From assembly GCF_050876985.1 (NCBI RefSeq), contig NZ_JBPAPP010000001.1: a stretch of 64,000 bases of DNA. The stretch is one strand, 5' to 3'. The position numbers and the translations under genes were made by a program. Below are positions 9,541 to 21,152 of the stretch, one piece after another (within the stretch, counting starts at the first letter, position 1; every line of letters begins with the position of its first letter). The notes beneath the pieces were generated by a model, which saw nothing but the letters and a program-made list of their open reading frames with translations, made no database searches and was not told where the DNA came from. The stretch is from Halopseudomonas sp002296055 (lineage in GTDB: Bacteria; Pseudomonadota; Gammaproteobacteria; Pseudomonadales; Pseudomonadaceae).

Positions 9541-10516
9541 GCTGGCCGCACCCTTGGCACTGATGTGTTTGCCGCTCCCGCTTCTGGTGATGTGGCTAGC
9601 CCCTGCGCACAAGCGGCGCATGCCGGCCTTGCGGCTGCCGTTTTTTCAGCGCTATGTGGCGGCGGCTGGCATTACTCCCTCGGACGGCGCTCAGGTCGCA
9701 GCGCGTCCGCTGTGGCTCTGGCTGTTGGGCGCGCTTTGCTGGGCTTTGTTGGTTATTGCCCTGGCGCGGCCGGAGCGAGTCAGCGCGCCGATTCACTGGC
9801 AGACCGCTGCACGCGATCTGATTGTAGCGGTGGATATCTCCGGCTCCATGGATGAGAAGGATTTTGCCGCCCAAGGCGAGGAGCCGCTGCAGCGTTTGCT
9901 GGGCGTGAAACAGGTGATCGGTGACTTTTTGCAGGGGCGAGAAGGGGAGCGATTGGCCTTGCTGGTTTTCGGCTCAAAAGCCTATGTGCAGTCGCCGCTG
10001 ACAACCGACCTGGACACGCTGCAAGTGCTGTTGACCCACACCGAGGTGGGCATGGCGGGCCCACACACCGCGCTGGGCGATGCCATTGGTTTGGCGATTC
10101 GTCAGTTTGACGCCAGCGAGGTGGAGCAACGCCTGCTGATCTTACTGAGCGATGGCGCCGATACTGGCAGCCGAATGAGCCCGGTCAACGCCGCGCAGAT
10201 TGCCGCCGACCGAGGCGTACGAATTATCACCATTGCCATCGGAGACCCGAATGGGAGCGGCGAAAACCGTGTTGATACCGCGACTCTGGAGGCGATAGCG
10301 TCAACAACCGGTGGCGCGGCCTTTATGGCAACCGACCAGGCGGCGCTCAAACAGGTGTATGACCAGATAGACGCGCTGGCACCGCGCAAGGTGGCCGATC
10401 ACAGCTACCGTGAGCGCAGGCCGCTGGCGGCTTGGCCGATGGGGCTAGCGTTGGTACTTATTGTGATGTGCTGGGCCTGGCGCAATCTCGGGCGCGGGCG
10501 GAGCCAGCCACTATGA
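9533..10516 (+). CDS. BatA-like von Willebrand factor A membrane protein
   Basis: 327 residues. The ATG at 9533 is chosen because it has GGAGG 5 bases upstream, whereas the frame extends further only through codons overlapping the preceding gene. Two N-terminal membrane segments (about 5-22 and 59-77) are followed by a VWA domain with an intact MIDAS motif, DISGSMDEKD, and the downstream segment LLSDGADTGSRMS. A last membrane helix lies near 302-320. Bat proteins were first linked to aerotolerance in Bacteroides; in pseudomonads the role is less clear. It ends with an ATGA overlap with the next gene. Confidence 0.9.
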   Translation: MIELAAPLALMCLPLPLLVMWLAPAHKRRMPALRLPFFQRYVAAAGITPSDGAQVAARPLWLWLLGALCWALLVIALARPERVSAPIHWQTAARDLIVAVDISGSMDEKDFAAQGEEPLQRLLGVKQVIGDFLQGREGERLALLVFGSKAYVQSPLTTDLDTLQVLLTHTEVGMAGPHTALGDAIGLAIRQFDASEVEQRLLILLSDGADTGSRMSPVNAAQIAADRGVRIITIAIGDPNGSGENRVDTATLEAIASTTGGAAFMATDQAALKQVYDQIDALAPRKVADHSYRERRPLAAWPMGLALVLIVMCWAWRNLGRGRSQPL

Positions 10517-12102
10517 GCCTGTTTGACGCCTTGTCTGCCTTCCATTTCCTGCGACCGCTGTGGTTTGTAGCCCTGCCGGTGATTATCGGGCTGTGGTGGT
10601 GGTACCGCTTTGGTCAGCCGCAGGCGGCGAGCCTGTCCCGTCATTTTGCGCCGCACCTGGCCCAGGCGCTGCGCACCGGCCAAGCTGACGGGAGCCGGCT
10701 TTCTCCCGCCGATACGCTCGCCGCATTGCTGCTGTGCTTGCTGGTTGGCCTGGCAGGGCCGACCTGGAACCGGATCGCCAACCCGACCATCAGTCAGACC
10801 GCGCCGCTGGTTGTTGTGCTGGAGGTTAGCCCCAGCATGCTGGCCAGTGACGTGCCCCCAAACCGGCTTGAGCGGGCCAAACACAAGATTGCAGATCTGC
10901 TGGCTACCCGCACGGGGGCCGACACTGCACTGATCGCCTACGCCGGGTCAGCACACTTGGTTGTGCCTTTGACCAGCGACCCTGACCTGATCAAGCCCTA
11001 CCTGGAGGGGCTGCAGCCAGAGGTGATGCCGCGCGATGGCGATGTGGCCGGGCAGGCGCTGGCGCTGGCTGAAACGGTACTGGCCGACCGCGAGGTCAGC
11101 GGCACCATTGTGTTTGTAACCGACGGAATAGCCGCCGCGAACGCATCAGCCTTTGCCGAGCGTCAGCCTGGCAACGCGCTGGCGGTGCTGCAGATGCTGC
11201 CCGAGGGTAAGCAGGACAACGTGCTTGCCGGAATTGATGCCCAGCGGGTGCAAGTCAGGGCTGATGGTGACGATGTTGCGCAGCTGGAGAAGCTGCTGGC
11301 CAGCGCTTACCAGCAAGCATTGCGCGAGGATGATCGCCTGGCTTGGCAGGATAACGGCGCCTGGCTGGCATGGCCGGCGGCGTTGCTGGCGCTGCTGTGG
11401 TTTCGACGTGGTTGGACCTTGGGCGCCGTGGCGCTGCTGGTTTGGCTTGCGCCGGCCGGTGCCTGGTGGCCGGGTACTGCGCTGGCGCAGCAGAACAGCG
11501 GGTCTGTTGCCAAGCGGGCCGAGCGCCAGGTGGAGGCTGCGTCGCCGCTGGTGCAGGGGCTTTGGGATGCCTTTTTGACGCCCGACCAGCAAGGCCGCTG
11601 GTGGATGTCTCGGCGCGATTATGCACGTGCCAGCGAGCACTTCGTTGATCCGGCCTGGCAGGGGTACGCGCTGTTTCGTGATGGTCAGTACGGCGCAGCG
11701 ATTAACGCCCTGGCCCAGGTCGACACCGCCGAGGCAGCCTACACCCAAGGGGTGGCAATGATCCGCAATCGTCAGTACTGCGACGCCGTGCAGGCATTTG
11801 AAACCGTATTGCAGCGCGACCCAGACTACCCCGATGGCGAAAAGAACCTGGCGCTGGCCAAGCAGATTCTCGAGTACGTTGAGAAAACCCGCGAGCAGTC
11901 CGATACCGGCGAAGAGAGCGGGGAGGGCGCAGATGAGGTGGTGTTTGACAACGAGTCCGAGCGCGGCGAGCAAACCACCATAACTGGCGATCAGGGTGAT
12001 GAGCTGCTGAGCCCGGAGCAGTGGATAGATGCAATTGACAGCGATACCGGCGACTACCTACGCCAGCGCTTTGCGCTGGAAGCGGCGGAGGCTAGGCCAT
12101 GA
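10513..12102 (+). CDS. BatB/BatC-like VWA-TPR membrane protein
   Basis: 529 residues; start ATG at 10513 inside an ATGA overlap. Order of parts: an N-terminal membrane segment (about 15-34), a second near 72-88, a VWA domain, a pair of membrane helices around 285-330, then a soluble part with a tetratricopeptide-like stretch (about 380-460: repeated Ala/Tyr/Gly pattern, AAINALAQ, YCDAVQAFETVL) and an acidic C-terminus. The MIDAS position reads EVSPS instead of the canonical DxSxS, so metal binding there is doubtful, unlike in the preceding BatA-like protein. The fusion of VWA and TPR parts corresponds to BatB plus BatC. Confidence 0.88.
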   Translation: MSLFDALSAFHFLRPLWFVALPVIIGLWWWYRFGQPQAASLSRHFAPHLAQALRTGQADGSRLSPADTLAALLLCLLVGLAGPTWNRIANPTISQTAPLVVVLEVSPSMLASDVPPNRLERAKHKIADLLATRTGADTALIAYAGSAHLVVPLTSDPDLIKPYLEGLQPEVMPRDGDVAGQALALAETVLADREVSGTIVFVTDGIAAANASAFAERQPGNALAVLQMLPEGKQDNVLAGIDAQRVQVRADGDDVAQLEKLLASAYQQALREDDRLAWQDNGAWLAWPAALLALLWFRRGWTLGAVALLVWLAPAGAWWPGTALAQQNSGSVAKRAERQVEAASPLVQGLWDAFLTPDQQGRWWMSRRDYARASEHFVDPAWQGYALFRDGQYGAAINALAQVDTAEAAYTQGVAMIRNRQYCDAVQAFETVLQRDPDYPDGEKNLALAKQILEYVEKTREQSDTGEESGEGADEVVFDNESERGEQTTITGDQGDELLSPEQWIDAIDSDTGDYLRQRFALEAAEARP

Positions 12103-13481
12103 AGTATGTGTTGAGCGCGCCCCGATTGCTGTTGGAGCTGCTGCTGGCGCTGCTGTTGGCCTGGCCCGCTCTGGGGTTAGCGCAGTCGGTGGCCGACTCA
12201 GCGACTGAGGTTGCGACCGCTGCTGACGATAACCTCGCGGCGGCTGATGCCTTGGCGCCGCAGGTAACGGCCGAGCTGACGCCGGATGAGGTGGCGCCGG
12301 GACAGAGCGCAATGCTGCGGGTAACCGTGCTGGTACCCACCTATATGCCCAAGCCGGTGGAATTTGCCGAACTGGATCAGCCAGGCTTGCGTGTGCAATT
12401 GGGGCAACGTTCTACCACGCCCATGAGTCGCCGTATCGCAGGCCATACCTGGTCTGGCATCAGCCGCAGCTATCAGCTCACGCCCCTTGCACCGGGGCAA
12501 TTTGAGGTTGGTGCCCAGTCGTTGACCATCACCTATCAGCACCCTGACAGCGGTGAGGTGGTCAGCCAGCAGGTTGTAACCGAGGCGCAGACCCTCACGG
12601 CCAGTGTGCCTGCGGCGGCAGCCGGGTTATCGCCTTATATCGCGGGCCGGGCGGTACGGTTGAGCCAGCGCATTACCGTGACCCGTGGTGCGGACGCCGC
12701 GTCGTCCGCTGAACCCCTCGACAGCAATGGTGAGGAGCCAATCGAGTTGGCGGTGGGCGATAGTCTGGAGCGCGAAGTTACCCTGACGATTGAAGGTGGC
12801 AGTGCGCTGCTGTTACCGGGGCTTGATGAGCAGGCCGCCGCGGCGGGTATGGAGGTCTACGCTGCCTCGCCGCAGGTGAGTGAAAGTGACGGCGGTGGCA
12901 AGCGCGTGGAGCGTCTGACTTACATTGCACAGGCCGGTGGCAAGGTCAGCCTGCCTGCGATTGCGCTGCGCTGGTTTGATACCGACAGCCAGCAGGTGGC
13001 CACCGCAGAGCTGGAGGGCCTGGCGCTTGATATCGAGGGCAGCACTCTGCTGCCGGCGGCTGCCGACACCGGGGGTTGGCGTTGGTATTGGCTTGCGGCG
13101 CTGGCAGCGCTGCTGTTGTGTGGGGCGGCGGCTTGGCGTTGGTTGTGGCCGTTATGGCAGCAGCGACTGCAGAAGTTGGCCGAGCGCCGTGCAGCCACCG
13201 GCGTCGATGCGCTTGCGGCGTTGCGTGCAGCCGTCAAAGCCCAGGATTATGCCGCCGCTGTGCGCGCATGGCGGGAGCTTGAGCAGCGCGCGCCGGGCCT
13301 GACGGCTGAGCAGCGCGCGGCCATGGCGGATGCACTTGCAGCGCTCGGCCGGCTGCGTTTCGCAAGTACCTCGGCAGGTGACGCTCAGGGCCTTTGGCAG
13401 GCTCTGGAGCACGCCTTGCCGGAGCCGCACTGGTTAGCGAGCGGTGCCAGAGCGCCGCTGCTTCCCCCGTTGAATCCATAG
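12099..13481 (+). CDS. BatD-like secreted, membrane-anchored protein
   Basis: 460 residues, beginning at an ATG in an ATGA overlap with the previous gene. A signal peptide (Leu-rich core, cut near LGLAQS) leads into a periplasmic beta-rich region typical of BatD, starting TAELTPDEVAPGQSAMLRV. A membrane helix lies near 328-346 and a cytoplasmic Ala-rich tail follows. It is the last gene of the Bat operon. Its TAG stop codon is formed by the TA target dinucleotide plus the first base of the MITE-like element at 13481, so the present C-terminus (LNP) abuts the insertion. Confidence 0.88.
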   Translation: MKYVLSAPRLLLELLLALLLAWPALGLAQSVADSATEVATAADDNLAAADALAPQVTAELTPDEVAPGQSAMLRVTVLVPTYMPKPVEFAELDQPGLRVQLGQRSTTPMSRRIAGHTWSGISRSYQLTPLAPGQFEVGAQSLTITYQHPDSGEVVSQQVVTEAQTLTASVPAAAAGLSPYIAGRAVRLSQRITVTRGADAASSAEPLDSNGEEPIELAVGDSLEREVTLTIEGGSALLLPGLDEQAAAAGMEVYAASPQVSESDGGGKRVERLTYIAQAGGKVSLPAIALRWFDTDSQQVATAELEGLALDIEGSTLLPAAADTGGWRWYWLAALAALLLCGAAAWRWLWPLWQQRLQKLAERRAATGVDALAALRAAVKAQDYAAAVRAWRELEQRAPGLTAEQRAAMADALAALGRLRFASTSAGDAQGLWQALEHALPEPHWLASGARAPLLPPLNP

Positions 13482-13760
13482 GGAAGCACTGATTAATTCC
13501 ACATGCCCTCTGGCGTTCAGGCTGGGCCGCATCCGGCTGGGCTGCAATCAAGGCGTGGTTTCGAAGGCATGTCGGGACCTGTCGAGAAATCACAACGCAG
13601 AATGCGGCCCAGCCTGAACGCCCCGCAGGGCGAGCGCTCAAGCATGCATCTGACTGCGTTGCGCTGCTTGCCAATAGAACCACTATTGGCTGCACATCGC
13701 GCCTTGCAACTGCACGCTTGAGCACTCGCAGAGTGCGTGTGGAATTAATCAGTGCTTCCC
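13481..13760. mobile_element. MITE-like non-coding element with about 32-bp terminal inverted repeats
   Basis: About 280 bp flanked by TA on both sides. The left end reads GGGAAGCACTGATTAATTCC and continues through ACATGCCCTCTG. The right end read inward on the other strand is the same, with ACACGCACTCTG in place of ACATGCCCTCTG: 2 mismatches in about 32 bases. Inside are three further dyads: a perfect 21-bp pair at 13512-13532/13602-13622, GCTCAAGC/GCTTGAGC at 13636-13643/13716-13723, and CCAATAG/CTATTGG at 13671-13677/13683-13689. No transposase is encoded. The TA flank fits insertion at TA, as for IS630/Tc1-type transposases, but the parent element cannot be identified from sequence alone. 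Both flanking convergent genes end in TAG at its boundaries. Confidence 0.8.
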
Positions 13761-15319
13761 TAGCGCCGATTGAACCGTTCAACCAAGTTCACCTGATGCT
13801 GCGCGGTGCCGGCCAGCTCGCCGCTTAGCTCGGCGCTGCGGCGCGCCTCGTCAGCGGTGCCGTCGGCCAAGTCTGCGATGTTGGTGACGTTGCGGCTGAT
13901 TTCCTCGGCCACACTGCTTTGCTGCTCGGCGGCGCTGGCGATCTGGCCTGCCATCTCATTGACCTGTTCGATAGCCTGGCGAATCCCGTCCAAAGCGTCG
14001 TCAACCTCAATCACCCGGCTAACCCCTTGCTCGGCCTGCTCGCTGCCCGAGCGCATGCTGTCGACGGTGCTTTGTGCGGCGTGCTGCAGGTTGGCAATCA
14101 GGTTGTGTATCTGCTCGGTGGAGTCGGCGGTGCGGCTTGCCAGGGCGCGTACCTCATCAGCAACCACGGCAAACCCCCGGCCTTGCTCGCCAGCCCGTGC
14201 GGCTTCAATAGCGGCGTTTAGGGCCAGCAGGTTGGTTTGTTCGGCGATGCCTTTGATGACATCCACCACACTGCCAATTTCGCGCGCATCGCTGGCCAGC
14301 TGATTGGTGACGGTGCTCGCGGAGTCGACTGCGCCCGACAGGCTTTCAATGGCCCGGCGGGCATGGCTTGCAAGCTGCTTGCCGTGGATCGCCAGGTCAG
14401 CCGCGTCGTGGGTCGCCTGCGCTGCGCTCTGCACGTTGCCGGACACCTGCAGCGTAGCGGCCGCCATCTCGTTGATGGCGGTGGCCACCTGGTCGGTCTC
14501 TGCCCGTTGGCGGGCCAGGCGGTCGCTGCTGTGACTGGCGATAGTGCTGGCTTCGCCGGCCTGCACGCGCAGCTGTTCTGCGCTGTCACCCAGGCGCGTC
14601 AGACAGGTCTGCAGGCGAGCCTGCTGGCTGTGAATGGCCATTTCAATTTGCCCCAGGGCGCCGTGAAAAGGCGTGTACATCTGGGCTAGCAACGGGTCGC
14701 TAATAGTGCTGTCGGCGGCATTGATGATGCGACTCAACCGCTGATCCAGCAGCGCCTTGAGGCCAAGGCCTGCGGGAATGCCCAGAGCCGCCCCAAGGGC
14801 AATGCCAGGCAGACCCAGCGCCGCGCCTGCGGCGGCGCCAACGGCCAGCATAAGCGCGCTGGGGGCCACGTGCAGGGCGATGCCGGTCCAGTCACGCTGC
14901 AGGGCTGAACGGCCACGATTGAGGCGTTGATACAGCGCCTCTGCGCGCGCCACCTGGCCGGGCGTGGTTTTGACCCGTACCGATTCGTACCCCTGCACCT
15001 GGCCGCCGTCGTAAATCGGCGTGACAAAGGCGTTCACCCAATAGTGGTCGCCGTTCTTGCAACGATTTTTGACGATGCCCATCCATGCTCGGCCGCGCTT
15101 GAGGTCGTTCCACATATGCGCAAACACCGCAGAGGGGGTGTCTGGGTGCCGCACCAGGTTGTGCGGACTGCCGATCAGCTCATCGCGGGTAAAACCGCTG
15201 ACCTCCACAAAAGCGTCATTGCAGTAGGTGATGATGCCCTTGAGGTTGGTCGTGGAGATCAGCCGCTGGGTCTCGGGGAAGGTGCGTTCGCGTTGGGTGA
15301 CGGGCTGGTTGTTGCGCAT
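13760..15319 (-). CDS. Aer-like PAS-containing methyl-accepting chemotaxis protein
   Basis: 519 residues. The N-terminal PAS domain starts with FPETQRLISTTNLKGIITYCNDAFVEVSG in short blocks, the layout of the energy/aerotaxis receptor Aer. A hydrophobic region (about 150-185, Ala/Gly/Leu-rich) anchors it in the inner membrane without a large periplasmic domain. The MCP signalling hairpin is in the C-terminal half (NAAIEAARAGEQGRGFAVVADEVR). It should report redox state or oxygen to CheA/CheW through a bound flavin; FAD binding is inferred from the family. The stop codon TAG overlaps the right end of the MITE-like element. Without the insertion the frame would run 31 codons further, antisense to batD. 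Confidence 0.9.
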   Translation of the reverse strand: MRNNQPVTQRERTFPETQRLISTTNLKGIITYCNDAFVEVSGFTRDELIGSPHNLVRHPDTPSAVFAHMWNDLKRGRAWMGIVKNRCKNGDHYWVNAFVTPIYDGGQVQGYESVRVKTTPGQVARAEALYQRLNRGRSALQRDWTGIALHVAPSALMLAVGAAAGAALGLPGIALGAALGIPAGLGLKALLDQRLSRIINAADSTISDPLLAQMYTPFHGALGQIEMAIHSQQARLQTCLTRLGDSAEQLRVQAGEASTIASHSSDRLARQRAETDQVATAINEMAAATLQVSGNVQSAAQATHDAADLAIHGKQLASHARRAIESLSGAVDSASTVTNQLASDAREIGSVVDVIKGIAEQTNLLALNAAIEAARAGEQGRGFAVVADEVRALASRTADSTEQIHNLIANLQHAAQSTVDSMRSGSEQAEQGVSRVIEVDDALDGIRQAIEQVNEMAGQIASAAEQQSSVAEEISRNVTNIADLADGTADEARRSAELSGELAGTAQHQVNLVERFNRR

Positions 15320-15649
15320 GGTTTGGCTCTTAGCTGGTTGGCGTTCGGCGGTGCAAGTGGGGCGACTTGGCTATGCTGTCAGAGTAGGGCGAACACAGTG
15401 TTGCCGCCTATCGTATGAACGTTCTTGTCGCTGGATGGTCCTCCGAACAGGGAGCGCAGAAAAAAGCTCTCGGCACGAACGGCGCTTATCAAGGGCAAAT
15501 CCTTGTTATTGGGTTGTAAGTCAGCTCCGCCACGGCGGGATGACAAGATGCAGCCAGTGCCTTTAAGCCCCAGGACCATTTGCACGTGCTGGCACCGCAC
15601 CATTATAGCAACCAGAATCGCGGCCAGCGTCAGACTTAAGGAGAGGAAG
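15320..15649. other. 330-base gap between the divergent aer-like and acnA genes
   Basis: No supported gene. The acnA frame is open upstream through this stretch but lacks aconitase similarity before 15650. It contains the candidate acnA promoter at 15580-15609. Nothing else distinctive was seen apart from a short CCGCCACGGCGG dyad near 15527-15539. Confidence 0.5.
15580..15609 (+). promoter_or_regulatory. Candidate sigma70 promoter of acnA
   Basis: TTGCAC at 15580-15585 and TATAGC at 15604-15609 are separated by 18 bases, about 40 bases before the start codon. The match to consensus is moderate. Confidence 0.3.
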
Positions 15650-18379
<2,730 letters not shown>

Positions 18380-18385
18380 CGGGGC

Positions 18386-18420
18386 GGCGGCCGGGTAACA
18401 GCCCGGTCGCCTGCTTTTTT
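18386..18420 (+). terminator. Rho-independent terminator of acnA
   Basis: GGCGGCCGGG and CCCGGTCGCC form a 10-bp stem with one G-T pair around the loop TAACAG, followed by TGCTTTTTT. It lies 6 bases after the acnA stop. Confidence 0.9.
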
Positions 18421-18433
18421 GGAGCGGATAAAG

Positions 18434-18466
18434 AAAAACCCCTGACTCAACGAGTCAGGGGTTTTT
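18434..18466 (-). terminator. Terminator of tRNA-Pro gene, probably bidirectional
   Basis: AAAAACCCCTGACTC and its exact complement form a 15-bp stem with a 3-base loop. It starts 5 bases after the tRNA 3' end on the minus strand and carries T-runs in both directions, so it can also back up acnA termination. Confidence 0.92.
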
Positions 18467-18471
18467 GCTGT

Positions 18472-18548
18472 TGGTCGGAGCGACTGGAATCGAACCAGCG
18501 ACCTTCTCGTCCCGAACGAGACGCGCTACCAGGCTGCGCTACGCTCCG
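18472..18548 (-). tRNA. tRNA-Pro (anticodon CGG)
   Basis: The 77-base gene folds as a full cloverleaf. The acceptor stem CGGAGCG/CGCTCCG is followed by an encoded CCA end. The D-arm contains GCGCAGCCTGGTAGCGC, the anticodon stem TCTCG/CGAGA encloses the loop TTCGGGA with anticodon CGG, and the T-arm contains GCTGG TTCGATT CCAGT. It reads the codon CCG. Confidence 0.97.
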
Positions 18549-18670
18549 TTGTGGGCGGCATTTTACCTAAAAGAGCTGATGGCACAAGAGGCAATCGAAA
18601 AAAATTGCCGTTTTTCGCGGAGTTAGCGGGGCTGGCGGTTGCGGCTGGGCGGATACGCGAGGGCTGCTTG

Positions 18671-19249
18671 TCAGCTGTCTTGCCAGGCGCTCAGGGTGTT
18701 GGCGTTGAGCAGGCGCGGGTCGTCTTCGGCGATGCGCAGGGTGATCACCTGTTGCTCGATCAGCCAGCGGCGCGGGCTGCGCTGGCCGGTTTGCCAGGCA
18801 CGCTCCAGCGTGTTGAGCAGGCTGAGGGGTAGGACGCAGACCAGCGGCTGCAGTTGTCTTCCGCTCTGCAGTGCAATCGCTCGATCAGGGTGTTCGTTGG
18901 CCAGCGTGACCAGCGAATGTAATAGGGGCGCGTCCAGCAGCGGCATATCACAGGGCACTACCAGCAGGTGACTTCCCCTGGCCACGCGCAGCGCGCTGAG
19001 CATGCCGAGCAGCGGGCCGGGGTAGTCCGGCTGCGGATCGCTTACCAGGCGGTTGGCCCACTGGCTGTAGCGGTCAGCATTGCGGTTGCAGCTGATCAGC
19101 ACCTCGCTACCCACTTGCGCCAACAGGCGACTCAAGCGCGCCGCCACCGGCTCGCCGTCAAATGGCATCAGGCCCTTGTCGATACCGCCCAGTCGGCTGC
19201 CTTGGCCGCCGGCCAGGAGCAGGGTGCTGAGGGTGAAAGGTTGGGTCAT
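18671..19249 (-). CDS. mobA: Molybdenum cofactor guanylyltransferase
   Basis: Attaches GMP to molybdopterin to make the guanine dinucleotide cofactor. The start at 19249 (MTQPFTLSTLLLAGGQGSR) is chosen because the nucleotide-binding motif LAGGQGSRLGGIDKGL then sits at residues 12-27, as in the family. This gives 192 residues; the frame upstream has no MobA similarity. Later family motifs are VVPCDMPLL and the C-terminal INANTL-like NANTLSAW. It is divergent from moaB-moeA across a 106-base gap, forming a cofactor-synthesis cluster. Confidence 0.93.
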   Translation of the reverse strand: MTQPFTLSTLLLAGGQGSRLGGIDKGLMPFDGEPVAARLSRLLAQVGSEVLISCNRNADRYSQWANRLVSDPQPDYPGPLLGMLSALRVARGSHLLVVPCDMPLLDAPLLHSLVTLANEHPDRAIALQSGRQLQPLVCVLPLSLLNTLERAWQTGQRSPRRWLIEQQVITLRIAEDDPRLLNANTLSAWQDS

Positions 19250-19355
19250 GGGATGAGTCCGAGCTGCGCTGCCCTGTGTTATAACAGCGCGGCAAGCTGC
19301 GGACAAATATGCCTGTCTGCACTTTGATGATTTTTCTTCGACAAGGATTCCCGCC

Positions 19356-19895
19356 ATGAGCAGCAAGCCAGACGCCCCCTTCAGCCCCCTCAATATCGCG
19401 GTACTCACCGTCAGCGATACGCGCACCCTGGAATCCGACAGCTCCGGCCAGTTGTTGGTCGATAGCCTGCAGGCGGCGGGCCACAGCCTGGTCGACCGCC
19501 AGCTCTACCCGGATGACCTTTACCGTATTCGTGCGGTGGTGTCGGCGTGGATTGCCGACCCGCAGGTGGAAGTAGTGCTGATTACCGGTGGCACCGGCTT
19601 TACCGGGCGAGACAGCACGCCGGAGGCCGTCGCCCCTTTGCTGGACAAGCAGGTGGAAGGCTTTGGTGAGCTGTTCCGTCAGGTATCGGTAGAAGATATC
19701 GGCACCTCGACCATCCAGTCCCGCGCGCTGGCCGGCCTGGCAAACCGCACGCTGGTGGCCTGCATGCCAGGCTCGACCAACGCCTGTCGCACCGCGTGGA
19801 CGCGTATTCTTGAGCCGCAACTGGATAGCCGCACACGCCCCTGCAACTTTGTGCAGCACCTGGGCAGTGCCGAGCAGTGCGGTCGCCGCGCATGA
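19356..19895 (+). CDS. moaB: Molybdenum cofactor biosynthesis protein B
   Basis: 179 residues with an AAGGA site before the ATG. MoaB/MogA-type molybdopterin-binding fold: AVLTVSDTRTLESDSSG near the N-terminus and the pterin-binding signature TGGTGFTGRDSTPEA around residues 73-87. In organisms without MogA this family carries out molybdopterin adenylylation; whether mogA exists elsewhere is unknown. The stop overlaps the moeA start by 4 bases (ATGA). Confidence 0.93.
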   Translation: MSSKPDAPFSPLNIAVLTVSDTRTLESDSSGQLLVDSLQAAGHSLVDRQLYPDDLYRIRAVVSAWIADPQVEVVLITGGTGFTGRDSTPEAVAPLLDKQVEGFGELFRQVSVEDIGTSTIQSRALAGLANRTLVACMPGSTNACRTAWTRILEPQLDSRTRPCNFVQHLGSAEQCGRRA

Positions 19896-21097
19896 GTCTG
19901 CTGCCGGTCGCTACCGCCCTGGAGCGCTTGCTGGCCAGTGCTGCCGAGCACCCGCCGAGCGCTATCGTCAAGGTTCCACTGGCGGAGGCTTTGGGTTGTG
20001 TGTTGGCCGAGCCGGTTATCGCTGCGGCGGATGTGCCGCCCTGGGACAACAGCGCGATGGACGGCTATGCGCTGGCCAGCAGCGACCTGCCTGCGGCCAT
20101 GGCTGGCGGCCTGCCGGTCAGCCAACGCATTACCGCAGGCATGGCGCCGCAGCCACTGCAGGCCGCCACCTGTGCGCGTATCTTTACGGGTGCGCCAATG
20201 CCCGCGGGCGCTGATGCGGTGCAGATGCAGGAAAACGTTGTGCAGCACGGGGAGATTGCGCAGCTGCAACAGTCTGTAGTGCCCGGCCAGAACGTGCGCC
20301 GGCGCGGGCAGGATATTGTAGCTGGCACAGAGGTGATCGCCGCCGGTACACGTTTGCGCCCGCAAGAGCTGGGCGTGATTGCCTCGGTTGGCCTGGCCGA
20401 GGTATCGGTGCGTCAGCCGCTGCGGGTGGCGGTGGTGTCGACCGGTGATGAGCTGGTGGAGCCGGGCGCTGCGCTGGCGCCGGGGCAAATCTACAACAGC
20501 AATCGTTTTACCTTGATCGGACTGCTCAAAGGCATGGGCCAGACCGTGCTGGATGCCGGCATCCTGCCGGATGACCTGGCCGCTACCCACGCACGCTTGC
20601 GTGAGCTAAGCGCTGAAGCCGATGTGATTATCACCTCCGGCGGTGTCTCGGTTGGCGAGGCTGATTGTCTTGGACAGGCCCTGCGCGGCGGCGGCACTGT
20701 GGATCTGTGGAAGTTGGCCATCAAGCCGGGCAAGCCTTTTACGCTGGCTACCTACGCCGGCACACCCGTGCTCGGCCTGCCGGGCAACCCGGCGGCTACT
20801 CTGGTTACCTTTTTATTGCTGGTGCGTCCGTATCTGCTGACGAGGCTCGGGGCATTGGACACGGATTCGGCGCAGTTTGCGCTGCCGGCCGCTTTCGCCT
20901 GGACCGAGGCTGGGAGCCGCGATGAGTATCTGCGTGCACGGGTGGAGCAGGGGGCGGTGCAGTTGGCTGGCAATCAAAGCTCCGGGGTACTCAACAGCGC
21001 AAGTCAGGCCACCGGGTTGGTCTGCGTGCCGGCAGGCGAGACCTTTGCAGCGGGCGACTTGGTGCACTATCTACCGTTCTCCGGGCTACTCGGATAG
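19892..21097 (+). CDS. moeA: Molybdopterin molybdenumtransferase
   Basis: 401 residues from the ATG at 19892, which overlaps the moaB stop. MoeA inserts molybdate into adenylylated molybdopterin. Visible motifs: PPWDNSAMDGYA near residues 49-60, ARIFTGAPMPAGADAV, VVSTGDELVEPG, TSGGVSVGEAD and GLPGNPAA, in the canonical order. The C-terminal small beta domain is intact and ends LVHYLPF. It is co-transcribed with moaB. A decayed relative of the MITE-like element follows within 60 bases. Confidence 0.96.
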   Translation: MSLLPVATALERLLASAAEHPPSAIVKVPLAEALGCVLAEPVIAAADVPPWDNSAMDGYALASSDLPAAMAGGLPVSQRITAGMAPQPLQAATCARIFTGAPMPAGADAVQMQENVVQHGEIAQLQQSVVPGQNVRRRGQDIVAGTEVIAAGTRLRPQELGVIASVGLAEVSVRQPLRVAVVSTGDELVEPGAALAPGQIYNSNRFTLIGLLKGMGQTVLDAGILPDDLAATHARLRELSAEADVIITSGGVSVGEADCLGQALRGGGTVDLWKLAIKPGKPFTLATYAGTPVLGLPGNPAATLVTFLLLVRPYLLTRLGALDTDSAQFALPAAFAWTEAGSRDEYLRARVEQGAVQLAGNQSSGVLNSASQATGLVCVPAGETFAAGDLVHYLPFSGLLG

Positions 21098-21152
21098 AGC
21101 GCCAGGCGCGCGCTGTCGCTGTCCTGGTAAGCAGCGCGCCTCCGCACCTACG

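Noticed and set aside
13503..13721. Small open frame inside the 13.5-kb element
   Set aside because: It runs through the inverted repeats of the MITE-like element, lacks a ribosome site and any known domain.
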